Positions 52,460-61,553 of a stretch of 63,189 nt of DNA are shown piece after piece (position 1 is the stretch's first letter; the number at the start of each line of letters is the position of its first letter). The DNA is from an uncultured Alphaproteobacteria bacterium. Its GTDB lineage: Bacteria; Pseudomonadota; Alphaproteobacteria; RF32; CAG-239. The notes beneath the pieces are model-generated. The model was not told where the DNA came from, made no database searches, and saw nothing but the letters and a program-made list of their open reading frames with translations. The translations under genes and the position numbers were made by a program. Where the stretch lies: the NCBI GenBank assembly GCA_944390895.1, contig CALXRQ010000006.1:1-63189 (forward strand), given 5' to 3'.

Positions 52460-53482
52460 CTAGGCTCGAATGCCGTATTCAGTGAGCTTTTTGCGGACAA
52501 AACCGCGGAGCGAAACTTCCGGACGGGCGCCATAATGGGTGATGATTTCGGAAGCGGCAATGCTGCCGATAACGGCGCAGGTGCCCAGAGAACGCCCCTG
52601 AGTGAGACCGTACAGAAATCCGGCGGCATATAAATCTCCGGCGCCGGTCGTATCGACAACGTCACTGACCTTTTCTGCCTCGACAAAGGTTTTGGTGCGG
52701 CCGTTGACGACGACGGAACCTTTGGCGTTGCGGGTGATGGCGGCAATTTCGATGTCGGGCTTGATGATGTCCAGAGCTTTGTAAAAGTCTTCTCCGTCAA
52801 ACAGAGTAACGAGCTCTTCTTCGTTACAGAACAAGATGTCTACATATTGTTTAATCAGGCGGATAAATTCTCCGCGATGACGGGTGACACAGGAACGATC
52901 GGAAAGGCTGAAGGCTACTTTACGTCCGTGTTTGCGAGCCAGTTTGCAGGCTTTGAGCATGGCTTTCTGAGCGCTGTACTGATCCCAGAGATAAGCTTCC
53001 AGATAAATGATTTTGCCGGCTTTGATAATGTTTTCGTCAATGTCGGCGGTGGAAAGTCTGCGGGAAGCGCCGAGATAGGTGAACATGGAGCGTTCGGCAT
53101 CGGGCGTAACCAGAACAATACTGCGGCCGGTGACGGGGCCTTCGTTGAGTTCCGGCGTGAAGAAGTCTACGCCGGCCGCGCCGATGTCGCGCTTGAAGAC
53201 CTGTCCAAGCTCGTCATCGTGAATTTTGCCGATGAAAGCCGGCGCGCCGCCCAGAGAGGCAATGGCCGCGACGGTGTTGGCCGCCGACCCGCCGGAAACC
53301 TCGCGTTCGGGAATGAGGTCCTGATAGATAACGCCGGCGTCTTTGGCTTCCACCAAAGTCATTTCGCCTTTTTTCAGGCTGCGTTCGCTTAGAAATCCGT
53401 TGCCGACTTTGGCCAAGACATCGACAATAGCATTGCCTATTCCTACGACATCGTAGAAAGTATTGTCTGCTTTAGTTATCAT
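52460..53482 (-). CDS. PfkB-family sugar/nucleoside kinase (adenosine kinase-like)
   Basis: A 340-residue ribokinase-family kinase. Early GNAIVDVLA, the GGSAANTVAAIASLGG substrate loop and the C-terminal DTTGAGDLYAAGFLYG anion hole with the catalytic Asp of GAGD are all present. Alphaproteobacterial proteins of this type are annotated as adenosine kinase, but the substrate cannot be settled by eye. The ATG at 53482 (MITKADNTFYD) is preferred to one five codons earlier. It follows the ferredoxin gene on the same strand. Confidence 0.88.
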   Translation of the reverse strand: MITKADNTFYDVVGIGNAIVDVLAKVGNGFLSERSLKKGEMTLVEAKDAGVIYQDLIPEREVSGGSAANTVAAIASLGGAPAFIGKIHDDELGQVFKRDIGAAGVDFFTPELNEGPVTGRSIVLVTPDAERSMFTYLGASRRLSTADIDENIIKAGKIIYLEAYLWDQYSAQKAMLKACKLARKHGRKVAFSLSDRSCVTRHRGEFIRLIKQYVDILFCNEEELVTLFDGEDFYKALDIIKPDIEIAAITRNAKGSVVVNGRTKTFVEAEKVSDVVDTTGAGDLYAAGFLYGLTQGRSLGTCAVIGSIAASEIITHYGARPEVSLRGFVRKKLTEYGIRA

Positions 53483-53589
53483 GATAAAAAAATCCAAAAA
53501 AGTTAAACTTACTTCTATTAATTAATCTATATTTGTTTTTTCTGCAAGGGCTAAATTAGGTTAGGAGAATGTGAATAAAGGCAAATAAA

Positions 53590-53625
53590 AGACCCTGCCG
53601 GGCGGGCAGGGTCTGATAAGTTCCT
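53590..53625 (-). terminator. Terminator after the ferredoxin gene
   Basis: A perfect 10-bp stem AGACCCTGCC/GGCAGGGTCT with a 5-base loop; on the minus strand it is followed by TTTATTTG. Confidence 0.7.
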
Positions 53626-53637
53626 TAAAATCGGGAA

Positions 53638-53877
53638 TTAGTCGTTAGCATTCGGCCATTCTTTAGATTTTTCAGCGTTGAACTCAATCCATTTCGGATC
53701 TGCATCGTCAGAGTTGCTGATTGCTTCCTGAGGACATTCGGAAATGCAAACGCCGCAGTCGATGCAGGTATCGGGATCAACAACCAGCTGGGTGTCACCT
53801 TCGTGAAAAGCGTCAACCGGGCATACATCAGCGCAGGATTTGCATTTGATGCAAGAATCATTAACAACAGATACCAT
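53638..53877 (-). CDS. Bacterial-type ferredoxin, two 4Fe-4S clusters
   Basis: A 79-residue ferredoxin. Two full CxxCxxCxxxCP motifs are present: CIKCKSCADVCP and CIDCGVCISECP, so two 4Fe-4S clusters are expected, unlike the seven-iron type also common in this class. The acidic C-terminal tail (NSDDADPKWIEFNAEKSKEW) is typical of the proteobacterial type. GGAG lies eight bases before the ATG at 53877. Redox partner unknown. Confidence 0.93.
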   Translation of the reverse strand: MVSVVNDSCIKCKSCADVCPVDAFHEGDTQLVVDPDTCIDCGVCISECPQEAISNSDDADPKWIEFNAEKSKEWPNAND

Positions 53878-53958
53878 ATTACAAAACTCCATATAAATTA
53901 ATATCAGACAACAATTTACCCAGATTAGAATTAAAATCAAGTATTTTGTTGCAGGCTG

Positions 53959-53986
53959 TTGCGAAACGCGGTTTCAGTCCCCATAT
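53959..53986 (+). promoter_or_regulatory. Probable sigma-32 promoter of htpG
   Basis: TTGCGAA (53959-53965), 13 bases, CCCCATAT (53979-53986). The -10 matches the heat-shock consensus CCCCATnT and lies about 35 bases before the htpG ATG. Confidence 0.7.
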
Positions 53987-54021
53987 AATAGTCAGAATTA
54001 CATCAGTTAAGGAGTTTCTAA

Positions 54022-55860
54022 ATGTCAGAAAAAATGAATTTTCAGGCCGAGGTCAGCAAACTTTTGGATATCGTGGTCAATTCGCTGTATTCGGAAAAGC
54101 ATATTTTCCTGCGGGAGCTGATTTCCAATGCCAGCGACGCTTGTGACAAGCTCAAATATATGATTTTAACCAATCCTGACATAGCCAGAGATTCCGGCGC
54201 CTTTAAAATTTTTATTACGCCGGACGCGAAAACCAATACGCTGAAAATTGCCGATAACGGAATCGGCATGAACCGCGACGATCTTATCAATCATTTGGGA
54301 ACGATAGCCAAGTCGGGAACGGCCGACTTTGTCAACAATGTCAAGGACAACGGTTCAAACGTGGATCTTATCGGCCAGTTCGGCGTGGGCTTTTATTCGG
54401 CTTTTATGGTCGCCTCCAAAGTGGAAATTCTGACCAAAAAGGCCGGCGAGGATAAGGCCTGGTTCTGGAGTTCGGACGGAATCGGCGGTTTTGAAATAAG
54501 GGAAGCGGAGAAAAAGAGCAACGGCACCGAAATCAAGCTGTTTTTGAAAGAGGACGACAAAAACTTTACCGACACGATTTATCTGCGGCATATTATCCGT
54601 ACTTATTCCGACCATATCGACTATCCGATTGTTTTGTGTCTGGGCGAAGCCGGGGAGGAAACGGTCAATACCGGTTCGGCCCTGTGGTCGCGTCATAAGA
54701 GCGAGATTACCGAGGAACAGTACAAGGAATTTTACCATCATCTGTCGAAGAATTTTGACGATCCGTGGATGACGCTGCATTTTAAGGCCGAAGGAAACAT
54801 AGAATATACCGGCCTGCTTTATATTCCGCGGCAGGCGCCGTATGACTTGTTTCAGCCCGATCGTAAGAACGGTCTGAAACTCTATGTCAACAAGGTATTT
54901 ATTTCCGACAAGGTCGAGGAGCTGATGCCCTCTTATCTGCGTTTTGTCAAAGGCGTGATTGATTCTGCCGATTTGCAGCTTAACATTTCGCGCGAGATGC
55001 TGCAGCATAACGCTTTGATTGAAAAAATCAAACACGGCACGGTTTCCAGAATCCTTAAGGAACTGAAAAAACGCGCCGAAAATTATGATGATTATATGAT
55101 TTTCTGGAAGGATTTCGGAATCGCTTTCAAAGAGGGCATTTACGAAGATTTTTCAAACCGGGAGGAAATTGCCGGGTTGTCGCGTTTCCATTCGACGCAT
55201 GATTTGGATAAATATACGTCTCTGGACGAATATATCGCCCGGGTTAAAGATGACAAAAAGTTTATTTATTACATTACCGGCGATGACGTCCGGGTTTTGG
55301 CCAACAATCCGCAGCTGGAGGCGTTTAAGGCCAAGGGCATAGAAGTTCTGCTGCTGACGGATCCGATTGACGAGTTTTGGACGCAGACGCTGCCAAACTA
55401 TAAAGGATATACCGTCAAGCATATCAATCAGGCGGATCTGGATCTGGGCGTGGAGCGCAGTGAGGCCAAGGCGGCCGACGGCGATATGCAGAAGCTGATA
55501 GACAAACTGACAGAGATGTTTAAGAACGAAGTGGGCAAGGTTCAGACGACGGACAAACTGACAAAGTCTCCGGTCAGCCTGACGGTTGAAAACGGACAGA
55601 TGTCTATCCACCTGGAGCGGCTGATGCGTAATCACCAGCAGCAGACGGCTTTTGCCAGCACACGGATTTTGGAATTGAATCCTTATCATCCGCTGATTAT
55701 CAAGCTGTCGGAAATGGCCGGAGAGAACAAAGAATCCGAGAAGGTGGAAGAGGTTGCCAGAATATTGCTTGATCAGGCCAAAATTGCCGAAGGCGAGGCA
55801 ATCAGCGATCCTTCCTTTTACGCGGAAAAACTTTCCGAATATATCCTTAAGGCAATTTAA
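54022..55860 (+). CDS. htpG: Chaperone HtpG (Hsp90)
   Basis: A 612-residue Hsp90. The GHKL ATPase domain has ELISNASDACDK, DNGIGMNRDDL and GQFGVGFYSAFMV; the middle domain has GVIDSADLQLNISREMLQ; the C-terminal dimerisation domain follows. AAGGAG precedes the ATG. A heat-shock promoter with a CCCCATAT -10 lies upstream. Confidence 0.97.
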   Translation: MSEKMNFQAEVSKLLDIVVNSLYSEKHIFLRELISNASDACDKLKYMILTNPDIARDSGAFKIFITPDAKTNTLKIADNGIGMNRDDLINHLGTIAKSGTADFVNNVKDNGSNVDLIGQFGVGFYSAFMVASKVEILTKKAGEDKAWFWSSDGIGGFEIREAEKKSNGTEIKLFLKEDDKNFTDTIYLRHIIRTYSDHIDYPIVLCLGEAGEETVNTGSALWSRHKSEITEEQYKEFYHHLSKNFDDPWMTLHFKAEGNIEYTGLLYIPRQAPYDLFQPDRKNGLKLYVNKVFISDKVEELMPSYLRFVKGVIDSADLQLNISREMLQHNALIEKIKHGTVSRILKELKKRAENYDDYMIFWKDFGIAFKEGIYEDFSNREEIAGLSRFHSTHDLDKYTSLDEYIARVKDDKKFIYYITGDDVRVLANNPQLEAFKAKGIEVLLLTDPIDEFWTQTLPNYKGYTVKHINQADLDLGVERSEAKAADGDMQKLIDKLTEMFKNEVGKVQTTDKLTKSPVSLTVENGQMSIHLERLMRNHQQQTAFASTRILELNPYHPLIIKLSEMAGENKESEKVEEVARILLDQAKIAEGEAISDPSFYAEKLSEYILKAI

Positions 55861-55915
55861 GTCCCGGGACGTACGGAATTTTTGAAATTTATTAATTAAA
55901 TGTTATGCTTTTGCT

Positions 55916-55950
55916 CATATACTCCTTTTGTCTGACAGAAGGAGTATATG
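55916..55950 (+). promoter_or_regulatory. Hairpin enclosing ribosome site and start codon
   Basis: A perfect 12-bp inverted repeat CATATACTCCTT (55916-55927) / AAGGAGTATATG (55939-55950) with an 11-base loop. The right arm contains both AAGGAG and the first ATG of the prepilin peptidase gene. When folded it would hide translation initiation; the AT-rich stem could melt with temperature or factor binding. Confidence 0.75.
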
Positions 55951-56631
55951 ATGCTTTATGCCCTGAGCGGTTTGCTTTTTGGTCTTTTTATTCCTTACAC
56001 GGCGCGGCGTTTTGAAAAATTTATGCCGGCGACGTTTGCTTATGCACTGTACCGAATTTTCAAGCCCGGCAAAAATGTGTCCGCAATCAAAAGAAAGAAA
56101 AATTCCCGTTATGTCGAATTGAGTCGCCGGTATCTGCTGCGCTCCGTGATGTGGGGCGTGGTTTGCGGCGGAATAAGTCTGGCGGCGTACTGGCGTTTCG
56201 GCGGCGAGCAGGCCGGCTGGCATTTGTTTTTTATCTGGTCATTGCTGCTGTTGACAGAAATTGACTGGCGGATGTATCTGCTGCCGGATATTCTGACGGT
56301 TCCGCTGCTGCTGGCCGGTTTTTCATATGCGGCGTTGGCCGGGGGCTGGGTGGTTCCGGCCGAAAGCGCCATCGGTGCCTTTGCGGGGTATTTTCTGCCG
56401 GTGGTTGCCAGTTTGTTTCTGGTGTGGAAAGACAAGGATATGTTCGGCGGCGGCGACATTAAGCTGCTGTCTGCGGTCGGTGCCTGGACGGGTGCCGATA
56501 AACTGATTTACGTTATTTTGACGGCGGTGGTTATTTTCGGTTTGTATGCGCTGGCGCGACGGCGGCGTTCGGGCGCTTTCGGTCCGGCGATTGCCGTTGC
56601 GGCGATAATTATTGCATTCTATTTCTTTTGA
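55948..56631 (+). CDS. A24-family prepilin peptidase
   Basis: A 227-residue integral membrane aspartic protease. Catalytic Asp106 lies in EIDWRMYLLPD and Asp170 in FGGGDIKLL. The N-terminal cysteine-rich methylase domain of classical PilD is absent; instead there is a basic cytosolic loop (SAIKRKKNSRYVELSRR). It would cleave leader peptides of type IV pilin-like or Tad pilins. No pilin or pilus assembly genes are in the window. The start codon, ATG at 55948 or 55951, is buried in a hairpin. Confidence 0.85.
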   Translation: MMLYALSGLLFGLFIPYTARRFEKFMPATFAYALYRIFKPGKNVSAIKRKKNSRYVELSRRYLLRSVMWGVVCGGISLAAYWRFGGEQAGWHLFFIWSLLLLTEIDWRMYLLPDILTVPLLLAGFSYAALAGGWVVPAESAIGAFAGYFLPVVASLFLVWKDKDMFGGGDIKLLSAVGAWTGADKLIYVILTAVVIFGLYALARRRRSGAFGPAIAVAAIIIAFYFF

Positions 56632-56672
56632 GGTAAAATGAAGCCGATTTAATTTGTTAAAGGATGAAGACA

Positions 56673-57410
56673 ATGAATTTCAGCGGAATCAAAGATAAGG
56701 TTTTAGGAAAACTGCAGCGGCGCCATAAAGAGGACAAACGCCGTCTGACCAAGCTGGTTGAAAGCCACAAGTTTGATATGTTTATCGTATCGATTATTTT
56801 GGCCGACGCGTTGGTTTTGGGTTTGATGACCTCTGATTATTTCGATTTTTATTTTGACCGCGGACTGTTCTTGCTGGATCGTCTTTTTATGGGCATTTTT
56901 ATTGTCGAAATGCTGATGAAAATTTATGTCTACCGCAAGGCGTTTTTCAAGTCGGGCTGGAATGTCTTTGATTTTGTCATCGTGGCGGTTTCGTCGGTGC
57001 CGTTTGCCAGCGCTTTTATCGTGTTCAGAACGTTTCGCGTGTTCCGTCTGCTGAAATATCTTGACCGGTTTAAGACATTGAACGACATGGTGGAGATTTT
57101 TATTAAACTGCTGCCGGTTTTTGCTTCGCTGGTAGGAATCGTGGCGGTGTTTATGTATTCTTTTGCGATTATCGGCGTCAGCCTGTACGGCGGCGTGTTT
57201 GCAAACTTCAATAATCTCGGCAGCGCGCTGTTTGTTTTGATTCAGGCATTTACGCTGGACGGCTGGGCTTCGACGATTGCGCGGCCGGTGATGGCAGTGT
57301 ATCCCGACGCGTGGCTGTATTTTACCTCGTTTATTCTGCTGTCGTTTTTGATTGTGATTTCTTTTGTTATGACCTCAATCAACAAGGTCGTCAGCTTTTT
57401 CAAAAGATAA
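56673..57410 (+). CDS. Voltage-gated cation channel (one-domain, NaChBac-like)
   Basis: A 245-residue single-domain six-segment channel that should act as a tetramer. S4 (FRTFRVFRLLKYL) carries Arg or Lys at every third position. The pore helix and filter read FTLDGWAS (filter TLDGWAS) where NaChBac-type sodium channels have TLESWAS or TLESWSM. Asp at position 3 and Gly at position 4 are unusual and suggest altered, possibly calcium, selectivity. I chose the ATG at 56673 because AAAGGA lies eight bases upstream. A terminator follows. Confidence 0.85.
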   Translation: MNFSGIKDKVLGKLQRRHKEDKRRLTKLVESHKFDMFIVSIILADALVLGLMTSDYFDFYFDRGLFLLDRLFMGIFIVEMLMKIYVYRKAFFKSGWNVFDFVIVAVSSVPFASAFIVFRTFRVFRLLKYLDRFKTLNDMVEIFIKLLPVFASLVGIVAVFMYSFAIIGVSLYGGVFANFNNLGSALFVLIQAFTLDGWASTIARPVMAVYPDAWLYFTSFILLSFLIVISFVMTSINKVVSFFKR

Positions 57411-57420
57411 AATCCGAAAC

Positions 57421-57449
57421 AAAAAGCCCCGAAAATTCGGGGCTTTTTT
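57421..57449. terminator. Bidirectional terminator (channel gene and 57462 operon)
   Basis: A near-perfect stem AAAAAGCCCCGAA / TTCGGGGCTTTTT with a 2-base loop that opens to a usable loop, flanked by A and T tracts, lies between the convergent channel gene and the unknown operon. Confidence 0.85.
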
Positions 57450-57461
57450 ACGGAGAATGTT

Positions 57462-57920
57462 TTATTCGGAAAAGAGCGCCGTCAGTTTTGAAACGCGTTT
57501 CTCGTCACGAATCAGTTCCGGAAACAGCAGCCAGGTCTCAAACAAATGCAGGCAGGCGTTTCTGCGGTTGCAAGAAAGGGACCGGAAGTCAAAACTTTCG
57601 AGCAGATCCAGAACATCGGCTTCTTGTTCGGCCAGGAAACCGGACAACCCCGGTTCTTTCAATTCCTCAAGCACAAACTTCCAATATTGTTTCAGGACGG
57701 TGTTGCGCTCTCTTTCATGATAAAGTCCGATGATTTTGCGCATCAGCCTGTTCATGGCCGGAAGATACAGCGATATGTTTTCCGGGGTGAAGAGATAGTC
57801 TTCCTGAAGGGCCTGATTGTCGATGATTAATCCGGCCGCGGCATCCTGACGCAGTGCCTGCGGAATGAAGATGTTTTTTCCGAGCGCGTTCCAGATGCGT
57901 TTGCGTAAAAATTGATTCAT
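57462..57920 (-). CDS. Unknown protein, third gene of an orphan operon
   Basis: A 152-residue soluble protein with no known domain. It appears helical, with a C-terminal HLFETWLLFPELIRDEKRV segment that resembles the end of the 58482 gene product (VWLMYPEFIYFPEEIDRI), so the two share a short WL-PE-I motif. The ATG overlaps the TGA of the preceding gene (ATGA). No signal peptide, membrane segment or catalytic motif is visible. Confidence 0.6.
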   Translation of the reverse strand: MNQFLRKRIWNALGKNIFIPQALRQDAAAGLIIDNQALQEDYLFTPENISLYLPAMNRLMRKIIGLYHERERNTVLKQYWKFVLEELKEPGLSGFLAEQEADVLDLLESFDFRSLSCNRRNACLHLFETWLLFPELIRDEKRVSKLTALFSE

Positions 57921-58471
57921 AATATCTGTAAATTTAATTGTTGTTTTTCCAGACAATCAAGAAAGGTTTGCAACGCTTTTCGATTGCTGACGTAGTCATA
58001 AAACAAAAACAGAGAATTCAAAAGATGCCGAAGCCGAATTTTGTTCAGGCTGTCCGGCGCATTGCTTTCGAAATACTGCCAAAGTCTGGTTTCGGCGTTT
58101 TGAAGTTCGGCCGAGGGTTTCACTTCAAATACTTTATCGGTATTGGTCTCGTACCAGCAGATGTTGGTTTCGAGGTCGTGGCTCAGAGCGCGAAAATACT
58201 GATGCAAAACCAGACAGTCAATGTCTTCGTATGCGTAGTAAAGCAAAAGCTGCCGCACCAGATGGCAGATTGACAGATATTTACGTTCGCGGGCCTCGGC
58301 AATATATTCGGGATTGTGCAGATCTTCGATATGTTGAAGCAGTTTCTGCGCGTATATTGCGGGCCGATGCGGCTGCCGAAGCATGACAATCGTGTTTTCG
58401 ATCACCGTTTCCGGAAAGTCCACATACCCGACCTGGCCGAGTATGCGGTTTTTGAGTAGATTGGTTTCCAT
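57917..58471 (-). CDS. Unknown protein, second gene of an orphan operon
   Basis: A 184-residue soluble, mostly helical protein of unknown function (for example HLVRQLLLYYAYEDIDCLVL and LRHLLNSLFLFYDYV). Cysteines are few and there are no recognisable active-site signatures. It starts ten bases after the 58482 gene and overlaps the 57462 gene by four bases, so the three are translated together. Its C-terminus lacks the WL-PE motif. Confidence 0.6.
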   Translation of the reverse strand: METNLLKNRILGQVGYVDFPETVIENTIVMLRQPHRPAIYAQKLLQHIEDLHNPEYIAEARERKYLSICHLVRQLLLYYAYEDIDCLVLHQYFRALSHDLETNICWYETNTDKVFEVKPSAELQNAETRLWQYFESNAPDSLNKIRLRHLLNSLFLFYDYVSNRKALQTFLDCLEKQQLNLQIL

Positions 58472-58481
58472 TGCCGCCGAT

Positions 58482-59114
58482 TTAGTTTAGTTTCAGTTCT
58501 CCGGTTTCAAACAACGAAACAATCCTGTCGATTTCTTCCGGAAAGTAAATAAACTCGGGATACATCAGCCAAACGGTTAAAATCCGACGATAATCGGCCG
58601 CGGTCATTTCCTTGGCAACGACGGGGTCCGCCGGGTTTTCCCCGGTGGAGAGAAGACGTTTAATCAGGCTGTATTCCAGAGAACGCAACGTGATGAAACG
58701 CGGTTTTATCTGGACGACGTCCAGCAGGTTGGGCGTTTCCTGCGAGCACTTTTCAACTTCCTTGAAATAGTGTTCAAACAGCGGGTCTTCTTCCGACGTT
58801 TGGTTTGAAGGCGCTTCAGCGTCTTCTTTCCGGGCTGCCTGACGGATATACGTTTTCAAAACAATGTGGCAGAACACGCGGAAATCCTGTTTGTAAGGAT
58901 TTTTGTCCGTTGCCTGCAGAAGTTCAAACTGCTGCTCCGGGTCTATGACAATCCGGGAAAAATCTTTGTAGACTTTGTGTTCTCGTCCCATGCGTATCGC
59001 CATGATGCCCAAAAAGCTTTTTTTGGCGTCTGCCGGCGTCTGAATACCGTCGGTAATGCGAAAAATGCGGTCCTGAAGTGCCAAAACGGTAGTTTCTTTT
59101 GCAAGTGTTTCCAT
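58482..59114 (-). CDS. Unknown protein, first gene of an orphan operon
   Basis: A 210-residue soluble protein. An acidic linker (about 105-125, EDAEAPSNQTSEED) separates two helical halves. The C-terminus VWLMYPEFIYFPEEIDRIVSLF parallels the end of the 57462 product. No family is recognised. It is divergent from groES with about 205 AT-rich bases between them, so the operon and groESL may share a control region. Confidence 0.6.
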   Translation of the reverse strand: METLAKETTVLALQDRIFRITDGIQTPADAKKSFLGIMAIRMGREHKVYKDFSRIVIDPEQQFELLQATDKNPYKQDFRVFCHIVLKTYIRQAARKEDAEAPSNQTSEEDPLFEHYFKEVEKCSQETPNLLDVVQIKPRFITLRSLEYSLIKRLLSTGENPADPVVAKEMTAADYRRILTVWLMYPEFIYFPEEIDRIVSLFETGELKLN

Positions 59115-59244
59115 TTTAAAACAAATTTAGTTATACATATATTTAGAAATAATTATAATTCTCAGCGTTTTAAAATATGCTTATACAAAAATTTTGTCAA
59201 AACCTTTTTGAGTTTATTTTTAATTTTTTTTTGCGCGGTTTTGC

Positions 59245-59285
59245 TTGACTTTGGATATTGCAATTCCTAACTAAGAGATTAGTTA
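59245..59285 (+). promoter_or_regulatory. groES promoter with overlapping operator-like palindrome
   Basis: TTGACT (59245-59250), 17 bases, TAACTA (59268-59273). A perfect inverted repeat TAACTAA-gaga-TTAGTTA (59268-59285) lies on the -10. CTTG followed by 18 bases and CCTAACT also resembles an alphaproteobacterial sigma-32 promoter. No CIRCE (TTAGCACTC-N9-GAGTGCTAA) is seen. The palindrome is a candidate repressor site. Confidence 0.65.
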
Positions 59286-59319
59286 AATACCATATGTTAA
59301 TTTGAGGAGTTGAAAAACT

Positions 59320-59610
59320 ATGAAAATCACACCTTTACAGGATCGAGTTGTTATCAGAAGACTTGATGAAAACACCAAAACGGCCGGCGGAATCATTATT
59401 CCTGATACCGCCAAGGAAAAACCAAGCGAAGGTATTGTCGAAGCCGTTGGTCCGGGAATGACAAACCCTGAGGGAAAGGTCATCCCAATGAATGTCAAGG
59501 TCGGTGATAAGGTTTTGTTCGGCAAATGGTCCGGAACCGAAATCAAGGTTAACGGCGAAGATCGCCTGATTGTGAAAGAACCGGAAATTTTGGCCGTTAT
59601 CAGCGACTAA
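59320..59610 (+). CDS. groES: Co-chaperonin GroES
   Basis: A 96-residue GroES with the mobile loop ([19 protein letters not shown]) and roof segment. It caps GroEL. GAGGAG precedes the ATG. groEL follows after 65 bases. Full-length and standard. Confidence 0.97.
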   Translation: MKITPLQDRVVIRRLDENTKTAGGIIIPDTAKEKPSEGIVEAVGPGMTNPEGKVIPMNVKVGDKVLFGKWSGTEIKVNGEDRLIVKEPEILAVISD

Positions 59611-59654
59611 TGGGCGTTTTGACCGATTTCAGACGTTGAAATAAAGTGTTATGA

Positions 59655-61319
<1,665 letters not shown>

Positions 61320-61341
61320 TTCCGTATAGAGTGAAAAAATT

Positions 61342-61371
61342 AAGGAGAGCATTAATTGCTCTCCTTTTTTT
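61342..61371 (+). terminator. Terminator after groEL
   Basis: A 9-bp stem AAGGAGAGC/GCTCTCCTT with a 7-base loop and T7. Confidence 0.88.
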
Positions 61372-61413
61372 GTGCATATTTTCGTAAATAGACAAATTTT
61401 TGGCAAGGATGTG

Positions 61414-61442
61414 TTGACACAATGTCCAAAATGTGCTATTTC
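61414..61442 (+). promoter_or_regulatory. Predicted promoter of the prohibitin-like gene
   Basis: Consensus TTGACA (61414-61419), 17 bases, TATTTC (61437-61442). The leader of about 105 bases includes a small AAAGGT-gtttt-ACCTTT hairpin and has no Shine-Dalgarno before the start codon. Confidence 0.6.
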
Positions 61443-61553
61443 TGTAAGTGAAAAGAAATTATTATGGCTGCAAAGATACGATTGTGTATAAAGGTGTTTT
61501 ACCTTTCCTGATAATTTTCTTTTTTATGTCTAATCATTTAATCTTTTAATATT

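Noticed and set aside
55861..55870. GTCCCGGGAC palindrome after htpG as terminator
   Set aside because: It is a loopless 10-base palindrome without a T run.
59115..59319. CIRCE element before groES
   Set aside because: I looked for TTAGCACTC/GAGTGCTAA and found neither arm; only the TAACTAA palindrome is present.
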